A DNA stretch of 64,000 nt from Paenibacillus pedocola (lineage in GTDB: Bacteria; Bacillota; Bacilli; Paenibacillales; Paenibacillaceae), in NCBI RefSeq assembly GCF_031599675.1, contig NZ_CP134223.1:3100001-3164000 (forward strand). The letters are read 5' to 3'. Under the pieces are notes generated by a model. The model saw nothing but the letters and a program-made list of their open reading frames with translations, ran no database searches and was not told where the DNA came from. The position numbers were made by a program, and so were the translations under genes. Numbering within the stretch: position 1 is the first letter of the stretch; every line of letters starts with the position of its first letter. Shown piece by piece: positions 50,275 through 59,904 of the stretch.

Positions 50275-52851
50275 ATGAGACCGATCAATAAAAAAACTAT
50301 TGCACTGCTCCTAAGCAGCTTTGCTATAGCCCAGTTGGCAGGAAGTACGGCTGCTCCGGCCGTCCTGGCCGCAGGGACAACCGGGCCGGCAGCTTCAGTT
50401 ACTGCAGCAGCCAAGGTGAATCCAATTACACTTGCGGCAGGTGTTACAGCAACGCTAGAAGACGTTAACATTTGGACACAGTCCGGAGGTAACATTTTGG
50501 CTTACACACTGAAGATTACAAATAATAGCGGTTCTAGTGCAAATCTGCAGCGCTACTTCTCTCGTGTGGTTACACCGGGCGGATCTGTGATACCCGGTAA
50601 TCCTGTAACCGCAGACGTGACGAAGAAGAAGGTACCTGCAAAGGACAGTATGAGTATTACATATTACGTGAATGTAGGACAAACCACGTCACTGAAAGGC
50701 GTTAAGATCGCCATGTATGTGTGGGACACGAAGACTAAGGGCTACTTAAAGCATGCGGGATCTATTGCAGTGCCAGCTAATTATTCCACGACTGTGGAGC
50801 TGGGGAAGAGTCTTAATACGAAGATGAATGACATCCCGGTTACAGCAAGTGCAGACACACTTCAGCTGTATAAGTACGCCGGTAAGGTCTATGCCAAGGT
50901 GGGGATTAATCTTACCAATAAAGGCAACAAAGTGCTCAGTGATCCGGGTTATTCAGCCTACCTGGTTACAGCGAGCGGGACTTCGTTTGAACTTGCATTA
51001 AGCAGTTCCCAAACAGGCTATAAGATTCAGCCGCAGGAGAAAAAAAGCATTTATTATCTGACGGAAATTCCTGCTTATCTGAAAACGGCCAATATGAAGC
51101 TGCAATTCACCCAAAAGGATGAGGCGCTGAAGCTAGAGCTCCCGAAAACCTCCTATAAGCTTCCGGCAGCAACCACCCCGGATCTGATTGTAGCCAGCGG
51201 GGCCGTTAAAAAGCTTGTCATAAGCAGCAACACCGTTGATACGAAGCTTACCGGCGCCTCAGTGTATGCGGAGGACGCCAAAGCGGTATGGTCGTTCCAG
51301 CTGCAATTAAAAAACACCGGGAACAAGGCGGTCACGCTGCCTGTTTATGAGCTGGCGGTCAAATCGGCCAAAGGGACGGCTTTCCCGGTGAATTCCAAGG
51401 GGTTAAGTGGACTTATACTGAAGCCGCTGGAAACGAAGGTTGTCCCGCTGACGGTTGAAATTCCGCTTGAGGTGGAGCAGTCCAGCCTGCAGCTGCAAAT
51501 GATCGAAGCTGTCACCGCAGCAGCCGGAACCGGGTCAGGACCGTCAGAACCGTCTGGAACAGCAGAGACGGCCGAGCCTTCTGCAAAGCTGATTTTTCCG
51601 GTAGCTTATTTTACAATTCCGTACACCTTGCGTGCCGATGTGCACAGCGGCCAGGAATATGGGGCTACTAACCAATACGGCTCTTTCTCATACAGTCTGC
51701 AATCTCTGCAGCGTTATCCCTGGAAGGATGATGATATTGTCATCGCCAAGCTGAGAATTACAAATACCCAGGCTGTAAACCTCACCATTCCTGAATTGAA
51801 GGGGGCTCTGAAGCTGGATACCGATAATCTGGCCTCAACTACCGATCTCCTGATGGACAAAGAGTCGTCGGTGCTTGCTCCCGGTAAGTCTGCTGAGCTT
51901 TCGCTGATGACCAAAATCCCTTATACGGACGAGTTCGAGAATGTCAGAATTAATTTATCCGTCAAATCGGATACAGAGAATATTCCGTTTCTCGATCTGA
52001 GCACGAACAGCTTCATAAGTGCCATAGACAATCTGAAGCGTGGTGATACCTATACAATTACCGGAAAAGGTAAAAACGCCACTATTCAGGAGAGCAGAAC
52101 TACAGTTTATCCAGGCAGTAATGCCAACATCGTATACACCGAGCTGCTGATGAGCAGCGGTGAGAAGCGCCAGAGTAAAATGGCCCGGCTGCAAGCCTAT
52201 TACAAGACAGCGGATGGACAGTTCTATGAAGCCAAAGTGAATCAGACAAATAATGCGGCGACACCCGGAGGCAAACAGCTGATTACGTTCTGGGCCAAGC
52301 TGCCCAAAACTGCTGCTACTGCAGATGTCTCCTTGTATTTAGGAACAGGGGTGACGGGCAGCAAGCTTAGCGAAAGCGGGGAAGAACCGACAGGGTTTAT
52401 TCATGTAGCTTCACTTCTCCTTACCCCGCAGGCCGTTACTCCGGCAGCCAATCTGCAAAAAATTGCTCTATATCCGTACACCTTAACAGTGTTTGCCTCG
52501 GAAGGCAGACACTTGGAGGCCAGCGATACCGTAACCATGAATATGAGCTACAACTTGTCACGGGATAACAGTCTTGATTCCGGAGACTCCGAACACAAGC
52601 TTATCCTCAGAATGACGGACCCTTACGGACAATCCCAGGATAAAGTGGTAGTTTTCGGTACTGATCTGACCGAGGGGAATAACAATATGTACTCCATGTC
52701 CTTCAGCAAAAGCCTGTATAAGCAGATGACTGGCGGGACTTACAGACTAACGTTATACGATGAATTCCAAGGCGAGCGGCAGGAGCTGGGAAGCCAGGTA
52801 TACACCATCCTCTTTGACATGCTGCCGAAACCGGAAAAAGAGGAGAAATAA
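50275..52851 (+). CDS. large exported protein of unknown function, linked to a MacAB-type ABC system
   Basis: The protein has 858 residues. A signal peptide (about 1-33, basic start, then LLLSSFAIAQLAGS) is followed by a long beta-rich region of similar sections of about 130-150 residues (KITNNSGSSANLQRYFSRVV, NLTNKGNKVLSDPGYSAY, QLKNTGNKAVTLPVYELAV, ITNTQAVNLTIPEL). Each resembles the Ig-like, DUF4352-like modules of exported proteins. There is no sorting signal or catalytic motif. I recognise no named family. ATG 50275 follows GGGAGG. It is first in an operon with an ABC transporter of the MacAB type, so it may be the transported, scaffold or sensed partner. Confidence 0.8.
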   Translation: MRPINKKTIALLLSSFAIAQLAGSTAAPAVLAAGTTGPAASVTAAAKVNPITLAAGVTATLEDVNIWTQSGGNILAYTLKITNNSGSSANLQRYFSRVVTPGGSVIPGNPVTADVTKKKVPAKDSMSITYYVNVGQTTSLKGVKIAMYVWDTKTKGYLKHAGSIAVPANYSTTVELGKSLNTKMNDIPVTASADTLQLYKYAGKVYAKVGINLTNKGNKVLSDPGYSAYLVTASGTSFELALSSSQTGYKIQPQEKKSIYYLTEIPAYLKTANMKLQFTQKDEALKLELPKTSYKLPAATTPDLIVASGAVKKLVISSNTVDTKLTGASVYAEDAKAVWSFQLQLKNTGNKAVTLPVYELAVKSAKGTAFPVNSKGLSGLILKPLETKVVPLTVEIPLEVEQSSLQLQMIEAVTAAAGTGSGPSEPSGTAETAEPSAKLIFPVAYFTIPYTLRADVHSGQEYGATNQYGSFSYSLQSLQRYPWKDDDIVIAKLRITNTQAVNLTIPELKGALKLDTDNLASTTDLLMDKESSVLAPGKSAELSLMTKIPYTDEFENVRINLSVKSDTENIPFLDLSTNSFISAIDNLKRGDTYTITGKGKNATIQESRTTVYPGSNANIVYTELLMSSGEKRQSKMARLQAYYKTADGQFYEAKVNQTNNAATPGGKQLITFWAKLPKTAATADVSLYLGTGVTGSKLSESGEEPTGFIHVASLLLTPQAVTPAANLQKIALYPYTLTVFASEGRHLEASDTVTMNMSYNLSRDNSLDSGDSEHKLILRMTDPYGQSQDKVVVFGTDLTEGNNNMYSMSFSKSLYKQMTGGTYRLTLYDEFQGERQELGSQVYTILFDMLPKPEKEEK

Positions 52852-52888
52852 ACTTTCTACATCCTAAGTGCACAAAGGAGCAGCTTCC

Positions 52889-53602
52889 ATGTTGCGAGTT
52901 GAAAATATTAAACATGCGTTCAAAACCGGCAATGATTGGACCACAGTATTGCACGATATTAGCTTCGCGGTGAAAGAAGGAGAGATGGTAGCGCTGCTCG
53001 GCAGCTCCGGCTCCGGTAAATCCACCCTGCTCAACCTGATGGCGGGCCTAATGAAGCCGACCGAAGGGCACATTTACATTGCTGACCACGATATTGTGCA
53101 GATGGGTGAGAACAAGCTGGCGGAATTCCGCCGGAAGCATATCGGCTTTATCTTTCAAGCCTATGAGCTGATTACCAGTCTTACAGTGCGTGAGAATGTC
53201 GAGCTACCGCTCGTATTCCAATCCGTCTCACCGTCTGTCCGCAAGGAAAAAGCGCTGGCACTGCTGGAGCAGGTCGGGATTCCCGATAAGGCGGATTTAT
53301 TCCCTTCGCAGTTGTCAGGCGGCCAGCAGCAGCGGGTCAGTATCGCCCGTTCGCTGATTACAGAGCCGTCCGTGATCTTCGCAGATGAACCGACAGGGAA
53401 TCTGGATTCCAAGACGGAGGAAGAGATCATCGCGATTCTGCTGAAACTGAACCAGACGATGAAGACAACCTTCATAGTAGTAACACACGAGCATGAGGTG
53501 GCTGAGCAAATGCAGCGAACGTTCTCGCTGCGCGACGGGTACTTAATTCATGATCTGAACTCTGAGGCGGATATAGTACCCGCACCGGGAGGTGCAGGAT
53601 GA
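52889..53602 (+). CDS. ABC transporter ATP-binding protein, LolD/MacB type
   Basis: The protein has 237 residues. Walker A LGSSGSGKS, Q loop FIFQAYELI, signature LSGGQQQRVSIARSL, Walker B VIFADEPTGNLDSKT and switch His VTHEHE are intact. The FADEPTGNLD motif places it in the MacB/LolD/FtsE group that drives mechanotransmission-type permeases rather than classical import. AAAGGAG lies 8 bases before ATG 52889. The next gene overlaps by 4 bp. Confidence 0.92.
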   Translation: MLRVENIKHAFKTGNDWTTVLHDISFAVKEGEMVALLGSSGSGKSTLLNLMAGLMKPTEGHIYIADHDIVQMGENKLAEFRRKHIGFIFQAYELITSLTVRENVELPLVFQSVSPSVRKEKALALLEQVGIPDKADLFPSQLSGGQQQRVSIARSLITEPSVIFADEPTGNLDSKTEEEIIAILLKLNQTMKTTFIVVTHEHEVAEQMQRTFSLRDGYLIHDLNSEADIVPAPGGAG

Positions 53603-54975
53603 AGATAAGAGATATATCCAGAATGGCCTGGGATCAGGTCAAACGCCGTAAAGTGGTTACCGGTTTGTGTATGACAGGAATATCAATTGGCTGTGCGGCG
53701 ATTATTGTGGCGCTAAGCATCGGCCAATCCGCCCAGGTCTATGTGACCGATGAAGTGAACCGCAATTTCAAAATGGATGAAATTATTGTATCTCCAGGCG
53801 GAGGGATTCCTTCTCAAGGGAACGGAAGCGGGGCACCTGCAGAGAGTAATGATAACCTGAATCCCGGCAAGCTGACTGCCCAAAAGCTGAAGATTATCCA
53901 GGGGCTCAATCATGTTGTTGCCGCTGCGCCCTTTGAAGATGCAGGCTATATGCAAATGCTGACCATTGACAATAAAATTGCCGATGTCCAGATCAAAGCC
54001 ACGGATTTACGGATGCTGACCAAATTCGGCCATAAGTTCAAACAAGGCGGGGTTACGGATCTGCCGGGAATGGTCGTGCTGAACTATGGGGCGACGCTTG
54101 GCCTGATTGATAATGAGACCCGCCAGAAGCTGTACGAGCGGCTTGGCGCAGAACCGTTTAACCAGGAACTAATGGATCAGTATAACAGCATGGCAATCCT
54201 GCCTACAGAGATGTACCGGCAGCAGATCCAGATGCAGGCTACCGATTATTCCAATCCGGCGGGGAATATCAAACTCAGTTCACCGCTCCAGGTAGGCGGC
54301 ATTCTGGCTAGCCCGGAAGGGACTGACGATCTGAGGGCTTCCTACGAGAAGATCGTCTATGTCTCCCTTGAAACGGCTGCACAGCTCGCGAAGGAATTGT
54401 CTTTCACGGATACCAGTATGACTGCAGAGCCGGAAGAGGACACCTACAAATCAGTAACGGTCAAAGTTGACAGTGTCGACCGTATTAAACAGGTGGAAGA
54501 AATGATTCAGAAGCTGAGTCTCTCAGCCAGTGACAATCTGTATCAGCAGGAACAGCTCAAACAAACCTTTGATATGATGAAAATGGCAGCACTGGGCATC
54601 GGGGTATTCATTCTGGTTATCGCCTCGATCTCTATTATCGTAGCGATGACGATGTCCACACATCAACGCAGGCGGCAGATCGGGATCATGAAGGTGCTTG
54701 GCGCGAACATGGGGCAGATCCGCAATATGTTCATCACAGAAGCTGCCTTGCTGGGGCTGCTTGGAGGAGTTTTAGGTGTTGTCTTCTCCTATCTGATTAT
54801 TATGGGACTTAACAAACTGGTCGGCACAGCCGGTGACGGGTTAACCTTCTTTATCCCGCTGATGACGATTCCGGTCGGACTGGCGTTTGCCATTATGACC
54901 GGTGTGCTGTCCGGAATCTATCCGGCGATCAGTGCCTCCAGAACTGATGCGCTTACAGCCATCAAACGGGATTAG
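53599..54975 (+). CDS. MacB-like ABC transporter permease
   Basis: The protein has 458 residues. One N-terminal helix (about 18-40) is followed by a large extracytoplasmic MacB_PCD-like domain and three C-terminal helices in the FtsX fold, with MTMSTHQRRRQIGIMKVLGA, ITEAALLGLLGGVLGV and a terminal ISASRTDALTAIKRD, all diagnostic. The ATGA overlap with the ATPase gene shows coupling. In a single-membrane bacterium such permeases act in export of peptides or lipophilic compounds, or in membrane signalling, without TolC. Confidence 0.9.
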   Translation: MKIRDISRMAWDQVKRRKVVTGLCMTGISIGCAAIIVALSIGQSAQVYVTDEVNRNFKMDEIIVSPGGGIPSQGNGSGAPAESNDNLNPGKLTAQKLKIIQGLNHVVAAAPFEDAGYMQMLTIDNKIADVQIKATDLRMLTKFGHKFKQGGVTDLPGMVVLNYGATLGLIDNETRQKLYERLGAEPFNQELMDQYNSMAILPTEMYRQQIQMQATDYSNPAGNIKLSSPLQVGGILASPEGTDDLRASYEKIVYVSLETAAQLAKELSFTDTSMTAEPEEDTYKSVTVKVDSVDRIKQVEEMIQKLSLSASDNLYQQEQLKQTFDMMKMAALGIGVFILVIASISIIVAMTMSTHQRRRQIGIMKVLGANMGQIRNMFITEAALLGLLGGVLGVVFSYLIIMGLNKLVGTAGDGLTFFIPLMTIPVGLAFAIMTGVLSGIYPAISASRTDALTAIKRD

Positions 54976-55024
54976 CGTGCCGCGCAACGTATATTAGCAA
55001 TTCAAGCTGAAAGGAAGCCCGACA

Positions 55025-56122
55025 ATGAAAAGGATGATTAAGCGCAGCCTTAAGTGGATTATTATCGCGGTTATTGTGATAGGTGCAGGTTATATGCTGT
55101 ACGGGAAAGTATTTAAGGACGGTGAATCGGAAGTGGTCATGGAGCCTCCGCAGGTGATCAGCTTCCCGGTGACCCAAGAGACTGTAACCAGCTCTGTCCA
55201 GGTCAAGGGACGATCGCAATACCAGGAAGAAACGCTTGTCTATGCACCGTTCGCCTCCAAAGTAACCGGCTGGAAGGTAGAGAACGGCGGGCAGGTGAAG
55301 AAGGGGGATGTGCTGTTCACGCTGGACCAGTCATCCCTGAAGAATGAGATCGCGACGGCAGAAGCGGCCATCCGCAAAGCGGAGCTGGAGTCAGAGCTTA
55401 ACGCTTTTGTCAGCCAGCAGGAGGACGAAAGTGCAGCGCCTATCGGTACGGAGGCCGAACGTCTGAAGGCCCTTGCTGCAGAAGAGGCAACGCGGCTGAA
55501 TAATGAGCTGAATCAGGTTAATACGCAAATTCAGGAACAGGAGCTGGCTGATAAGAAGGCTAGGCTGAGAACAGCCGTATACCATGCCCCGGCTACCGGC
55601 ATCTTCCTGTATGACAGCAGCAGCGAACGGCCGCAGACCGTTACGGACAATCAATACATCGGCAAAATCGTGGATCTGAACAAGCTTGAGTTCATTGCCT
55701 CTGTCGGGGAGCAGGATATATTCCGCATTAAGCAGGGGATGAAGGTGAAGGTCAAGATGACTGCGATGAAGGAACTGACGCTGAACGGGGAAGTGACTGA
55801 GGTCTCGAAGTTCGCTACCACAACGACCGGGCAAAACACAGCCGGGCAGATACCGCAATTTGAGGTCGTCATCTCCCTGCAGCCGGACGAGCATCTGATA
55901 GGGGGCTTAAGCCTTAGCGGGGATATAGAGACTATCCGTAAAGAAAATGCGGTTGTAGTCTCCAGCATGGCAGTTATGCATGAAGGGGAACAAACCTTTG
56001 TCATGCTGGATAAAGGAAACGGGCAATATGAGCGTCAGGAAATCAAAATCGGACTGGAGACTACGGAGAAAACTGAAGTTCTTTCCGGTCTTAAGCCAGG
56101 AGATACGGTAGTTCTTCAATAA
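55025..56122 (+). CDS. MacA/HlyD-type adaptor (membrane fusion) protein
   Basis: The protein has 365 residues. An N-terminal membrane anchor (about 11-27) is followed by a lipoyl/biotinyl-like domain (YAPFASKVTGWKVENGGQVKKG), a coiled-coil hairpin (about 115-185, with LNNELNQVNTQIQEQELADK) and beta-barrel and membrane-proximal domains (VVDLNKLEFIASVGEQDI, then LSGDIETIRKENAVVV). It acts with the MacB-like permease. Gram-positive adaptors of this type have no outer-membrane partner and are thought to hold or gate substrate. The gene ends at a strong terminator. Confidence 0.9.
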   Translation: MKRMIKRSLKWIIIAVIVIGAGYMLYGKVFKDGESEVVMEPPQVISFPVTQETVTSSVQVKGRSQYQEETLVYAPFASKVTGWKVENGGQVKKGDVLFTLDQSSLKNEIATAEAAIRKAELESELNAFVSQQEDESAAPIGTEAERLKALAAEEATRLNNELNQVNTQIQEQELADKKARLRTAVYHAPATGIFLYDSSSERPQTVTDNQYIGKIVDLNKLEFIASVGEQDIFRIKQGMKVKVKMTAMKELTLNGEVTEVSKFATTTTGQNTAGQIPQFEVVISLQPDEHLIGGLSLSGDIETIRKENAVVVSSMAVMHEGEQTFVMLDKGNGQYERQEIKIGLETTEKTEVLSGLKPGDTVVLQ

Positions 56123-56123
56123 C

Positions 56124-56165
56124 AAACAGGAGTTCCGGCAAACTTAACCGGAACTCCTGTTTTTA
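56124..56165. terminator. bidirectional terminator
   Basis: AAACAGGAGTTCCGG (56124-56138) pairs perfectly with CCGGAACTCCTGTTT (56148-56162), with TTTTT after. Its right edge includes the nagZ stop codon on the other strand. Confidence 0.93.
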
Positions 56166-57524
56166 TTTCTTGATCGTTTGAAGCCAAGCCTTTATATCGT
56201 TGTTGAGTGCCGTCAAATTAGGAACAGACAGAGGCTTATCGCTAAGATGATACTTTTCCTTCAATGCAAGGATCCGGTAGACACTATCGTTGATCCTTGA
56301 CTCGGATATTGTACCTTTCTTGACCGCTTCTAATAGTGCTTTCCGTACCAGCTGCTCGTTGGCGTATTCATGGGCTATGAGCAGTACGTCACTGCCTGCA
56401 AGTACCGTATCGACTGCTGCTGCCGGCAGGGTGTAATGCTCGGTAATTGCCCCCATAGTCAGATCGTCGGTGATGACAACCCCGTCAAAGCCCATCTGAC
56501 CGCGGAGCAATCCGCCGATAATCGTTTTGGAGAGGGAGGCGGGCTTCTCAGGGTCAAGCTTGGGATACAGGATATGGGCGACCATCACCGCATCCGCATT
56601 CTCCTGAATGGCTGCCTGGAACGGCAGCCATTCCAGCTTAGCCAGCTGGGCGGCAGTTTTGTTCACGACCGGCAGCTCCAGATGGGAATCAACGGAGGTA
56701 TCGCCGTGGCCGGGGAAATGCTTAATGACCGGAATGGCACCTTCTTCGGACATCCCTTTCATTTCGGCAATGCCCAGACGGGTAACGATATCAGCATTAC
56801 TGCCGAAAGACCGCTCTCCGATGACCGGGTTATCGGGATTACTGTTAATATCGAGTACAGGGGCGAAGTCCATGTTGAAGCCCGCTGACAGTACTTCTCT
56901 GGCCAGCAGCCTGCCCATCGTTCCGGCTGTATCGGCATTGCCTGATCTTCCGACCTTGGCGTTAGAGGGAATAGCAGTATAGTCTGCAGGCATCCGGCTG
57001 ACCTTGCCGCCTTCCTGGTCTACACTCATGAACAGGGGGACAGTATTTCCGCTGTTGCTCTTCTTGAGATCATTGATGAGAGTAAGCATGCTCTTCAAGT
57101 TATGAATGTTGTCTTTATAAAGGATGATCCCGCCAATTTCATCCTCGGAGATCATTCTCTTGGCGCTCTCCTCCAGCTTCGTGCCGTTAATCCCGACCAG
57201 CAGCATCTGGCCGATTTTGGCTTCCAGCGTCATTCCGGCGACCTCTCTAGCGAGCGGATCGTCATTAATGGCGGTGTCCGGAGATGCTGTGGGAGCAGCC
57301 GACGGTGAAACCGGGCTGTCTGGCGTTGGCTGTATGCCTGCTGTCTTGTCCGGCGCTGTGCTTGCTCCCGGCATTGCAGTTACCTCAGGAGAAGGCTGAA
57401 CAACAGCTGTAGTATTACCTTCGCTGCAGCCTGCAATCAGGAGTACCGTAGCAAGGGCGGCGATAACCATTGAATTTCGATAGAATGTGCTGAGCTTGAA
57501 GCAGGGAAAGCAATGTCGGTTCAT
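56163..57524 (-). CDS. nagZ: beta-N-acetylhexosaminidase, glycoside hydrolase family 3 (NagZ-like lipoprotein)
   Basis: The protein has 453 residues. The signal ends LLIAGC with lipidated Cys33, followed by a Thr/Pro/Ser linker (about 40-90). The GH3 barrel has EIGGIILYKDNI, SVDQEGGKVSRM, ERSFGSNADIV, the NagZ signature KHFPGHGDTSVDSHLELP with the His/Asp dyad, and the nucleophile region GVVITDDLTMGAI. It releases GlcNAc from muropeptides outside the membrane, as known for B. subtilis NagZ. The GlcNAc PTS operon at 7-10 kb would import the product. Confidence 0.92.
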   Translation of the reverse strand: MNRHCFPCFKLSTFYRNSMVIAALATVLLIAGCSEGNTTAVVQPSPEVTAMPGASTAPDKTAGIQPTPDSPVSPSAAPTASPDTAINDDPLAREVAGMTLEAKIGQMLLVGINGTKLEESAKRMISEDEIGGIILYKDNIHNLKSMLTLINDLKKSNSGNTVPLFMSVDQEGGKVSRMPADYTAIPSNAKVGRSGNADTAGTMGRLLAREVLSAGFNMDFAPVLDINSNPDNPVIGERSFGSNADIVTRLGIAEMKGMSEEGAIPVIKHFPGHGDTSVDSHLELPVVNKTAAQLAKLEWLPFQAAIQENADAVMVAHILYPKLDPEKPASLSKTIIGGLLRGQMGFDGVVITDDLTMGAITEHYTLPAAAVDTVLAGSDVLLIAHEYANEQLVRKALLEAVKKGTISESRINDSVYRILALKEKYHLSDKPLSVPNLTALNNDIKAWLQTIKK

Positions 57525-57645
57525 CAAAATTCGGTCGTCCTTTCGTTTGCGGATTCACTGGCACTGATGATAAGATGAAAAGGAACAGAAGGTATTACAT
57601 ATGGTTGAACTTATTTACAACTTATAAGGATGAGGTGACGTGCTA

Positions 57646-58149
57646 ATGAAGGAAGAATTAATGAAGACACTCAATGAACAGATGAATTTTGAGTTTTATT
57701 CCGCCCATGTATACCTTGCAATGGCCGCTTATTGTTCCGGTGAAAGCTTAGACGGGTTTGCCAACTTTTTCCTGGTGCAGGCCGAAGAAGAACGTTTTCA
57801 CGCGATGAAGATTTACAAGTTCCTAAATGACCGCGATTACCGCGTCACGCTTGCTGCATTGCCGGAGCCGAATAATAACTATACTTCCATGCTGGATGCG
57901 TTTGAGCATGCTTTTGCCCATGAGCAGCAGAACACCAAGAAGTTCTATCATCTGGCCGATCTGGCACTGGATGAACGTGAGCATGCAACAATCTATTTCC
58001 TCAAATGGTTTATTGATGAGCAGGTAGAGGAAGAGGCGCTGTTCAGCAATATTATTGCCAAGCTGAAACGCATTGAGACGGACAGCAACGCGTTCTACAT
58101 GCTGGATGCGGAGTTTGCCGCCCGTTCATTCACACCGCCTGCTGAATAA
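57646..58149 (+). CDS. ftnA: ferritin (non-heme, bacterial FtnA type)
   Basis: The protein has 167 residues. A four-helix bundle with the ferroxidase ligands is visible: NEQMNFEFYSAHVYLAMAAYC, EEERFHAMKIYKFL and EQQNTKKFYHLADLALDERE, then IDEQVEEEALFSNI. It oxidises and stores iron. ATG 57646 lies 9 bases after AAGGATGAGG; GTG 57640 is too close to it. A Dps protein was excluded because the ferroxidase centre lies within one subunit. A strong terminator follows. Confidence 0.93.
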   Translation: MKEELMKTLNEQMNFEFYSAHVYLAMAAYCSGESLDGFANFFLVQAEEERFHAMKIYKFLNDRDYRVTLAALPEPNNNYTSMLDAFEHAFAHEQQNTKKFYHLADLALDEREHATIYFLKWFIDEQVEEEALFSNIIAKLKRIETDSNAFYMLDAEFAARSFTPPAE

Positions 58150-58191
58150 CCGCCTGCTGGCTAATCATGCAGTCAATCCATTGGAACAGAC

Positions 58192-58233
58192 AGACACGGA
58201 GTTTATCCTGCGAGGATACTCTCCGTGTCTTTT
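58192..58233 (+). terminator. intrinsic terminator of the ferritin gene
   Basis: AGACACGGAG (58192-58201) pairs with CTCCGTGTCT (58221-58230); ATCCT/AGGAT extends the stem inward, and TTT follows. Confidence 0.9.
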
Positions 58234-58252
58234 ATTTTGAACAGGAGTGCTG

Positions 58253-59605
58253 TTATTGAATTGAGGCCGGCAGTTTGATCCCCAGCAGTTTACCGCCATT
58301 ACGTACAATTAGGATATTTCCGGTCTTCAGGGTGGACGCAAAATCACGCGAACCGGCATTTACTGTGAACAGAGGCTTGTAGCTGATCAGGTCATAGGCA
58401 TGGAATAGGCCGTCAGACTGCCCTGTGTAAATGGTTGAGCCGAAGATATCGAACTGAACCGTGGGATTTTCTCCTGGTGAGAGACGCATTACCTGTCCAT
58501 TGGCTAATTTGAGTGCAGCAAACGTCTGATCGCTATAGTTGAAGTATAACATCCGTTGTTGCAGCACTTTATCCAGCGGGTATTCACTCTCGAGAATAGA
58601 CTGCTGCCACACCTGCTCAGGTTTACCGTCCGCCGTATAGTTCCAGAAGTCATAACGTGCGAATGTCTCCCCCCGGAGAACATAGAGATTGTTGCCATCC
58701 AGGAAAGCGGAGCCATAGGCGCCTCCTGACCGGAATCCGATATCCGGATCAGCCTTTTCGGTCCAGCGGTACAGCCGCTCACCCTTGATTTGCCCGGTTT
58801 TTAAGCTGATGACTGAGACATGGATTTTGCGGTTGACCGGATCATCATCCAGCATCGCCAAATTCTTCTCGGAGTACAGAACTCCGTCCTTGATAGCCAA
58901 AGGCATGTAATGGCGGTATTGTTCCCACAGCTTTTTACCGGTTTGGGCATCATAAGCAACAAGTGTGGAGAGAGAGATGACACTTTCTGCAGTATAAGCG
59001 CGCAATACCACGCCATCTGATTGAGCAAGTGAATCGGTGCCATAGTAACTGGAATTCTCATTAAGCTTCCATTTTAGCTTACCGCTCGCTGCATCGACCG
59101 CTGCAAGATAGATTCCCTGTGTAACGTATACGGTTTCGCCAATCCGCTGAATGCTGGAAGCATTAGGCAGTGCGAGATCCGCTGACCACAGCTTTTTACC
59201 GTTTTGATTGACGGCATAAAGTGCGCCTTTTTGCGTTAAACCGTAAATATTTCCGCTGCTGTAAGTGAAAAGTGGGGCCAGCGCATTGCCGTATTCCCAT
59301 AATTTTTTGCCTGTGGCCGCCTTGAGTGCGATTAGCCTGTAGTTATTTTGGAGCGCAAATACGGTTCCATTCTCAGCCAGTGCGGTAACGGCTTGCTTCG
59401 CTTGCGGATCCTTTACTGTCGCTGTTGTAAAGCTCCAGAGCGGTTTAATGACCGGTGCGGAAACTTTTGTATAGTAGGGATTTCCTGTGCTTACCTCAGC
59501 CGTTTCAGCAGAAGCATTGGGTACAAGCCAGCTCCCGCCAAGCGGCAGCAAAATAGCGGCTGCGGCAGCAGCGGAGACTATTTTGCGGATTCGTGAATGT
59601 AACAT
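58253..59605 (-). CDS. exported PQQ-like beta-propeller protein
   Basis: The protein has 450 residues. A signal peptide (about 1-31, ending NASAE) precedes repeated propeller blades: YRLIALKAATGKKLWEYGNA, GALYAVNQNGKKLWSADLAL, LVAYDAQTGKKLWEQYRHYM. This is the WD40/PQQ_2 type; no PQQ-binding catalytic residues are evident, so it is probably a binding or scaffolding protein at the cell surface. ATG 59605 lies after AAGGAGAG. It converges on the ferritin gene through the terminator at 58192. Confidence 0.85.
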   Translation of the reverse strand: MLHSRIRKIVSAAAAAAILLPLGGSWLVPNASAETAEVSTGNPYYTKVSAPVIKPLWSFTTATVKDPQAKQAVTALAENGTVFALQNNYRLIALKAATGKKLWEYGNALAPLFTYSSGNIYGLTQKGALYAVNQNGKKLWSADLALPNASSIQRIGETVYVTQGIYLAAVDAASGKLKWKLNENSSYYGTDSLAQSDGVVLRAYTAESVISLSTLVAYDAQTGKKLWEQYRHYMPLAIKDGVLYSEKNLAMLDDDPVNRKIHVSVISLKTGQIKGERLYRWTEKADPDIGFRSGGAYGSAFLDGNNLYVLRGETFARYDFWNYTADGKPEQVWQQSILESEYPLDKVLQQRMLYFNYSDQTFAALKLANGQVMRLSPGENPTVQFDIFGSTIYTGQSDGLFHAYDLISYKPLFTVNAGSRDFASTLKTGNILIVRNGGKLLGIKLPASIQ

Positions 59606-59659
59606 TGGACATCTCTCCTTATAGAAAATGAATAAATAGACGCTGCGGATTATCATCAC

Positions 59660-59904
59660 ACTTTATAGACTCCTATTTTCGAAAAAAGTTACATAATTTT
59701 ACTAAAATGCAGTAGCCTGCCGGAATACTTCTTGTGAAATGTTGTTCAGAGGCAAACAATGTTGCGTCCGGCAAAACACTTCCGGCCCGCCAACTCTATT
59801 TGGCAGGGTTAACTATTACGCCATCCGGCAACACTGTTTCTCTAGACCCACCCGTTTGTCAGCGTGTAGTATAGAACAATACTATTCTTTGGAGGTTCTT
59901 TTTG
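59660..59904. promoter_or_regulatory. intergenic region upstream of the cation transporter gene, with a short dyad
   Basis: Close to the start lies TAGTAT-AGAACA-ATACTA (about 59866-59883), a hairpin or operator of 6-bp arms immediately before GGAGGT (59891-59896). The repeated CCGGCAA motifs farther upstream have no assigned role. No manganese riboswitch core was recognised. Confidence 0.35.

Noticed and set aside
53599..56122. A Gram-negative tripartite MacAB-TolC system
   Set aside because: No TolC gene, and the surrounding genes belong to a single-membrane spore former.
59660..59901. Manganese (yybP-ykoY) riboswitch before the cation transporter
   Set aside because: No conserved riboswitch core was recognised; only a short dyad is present.
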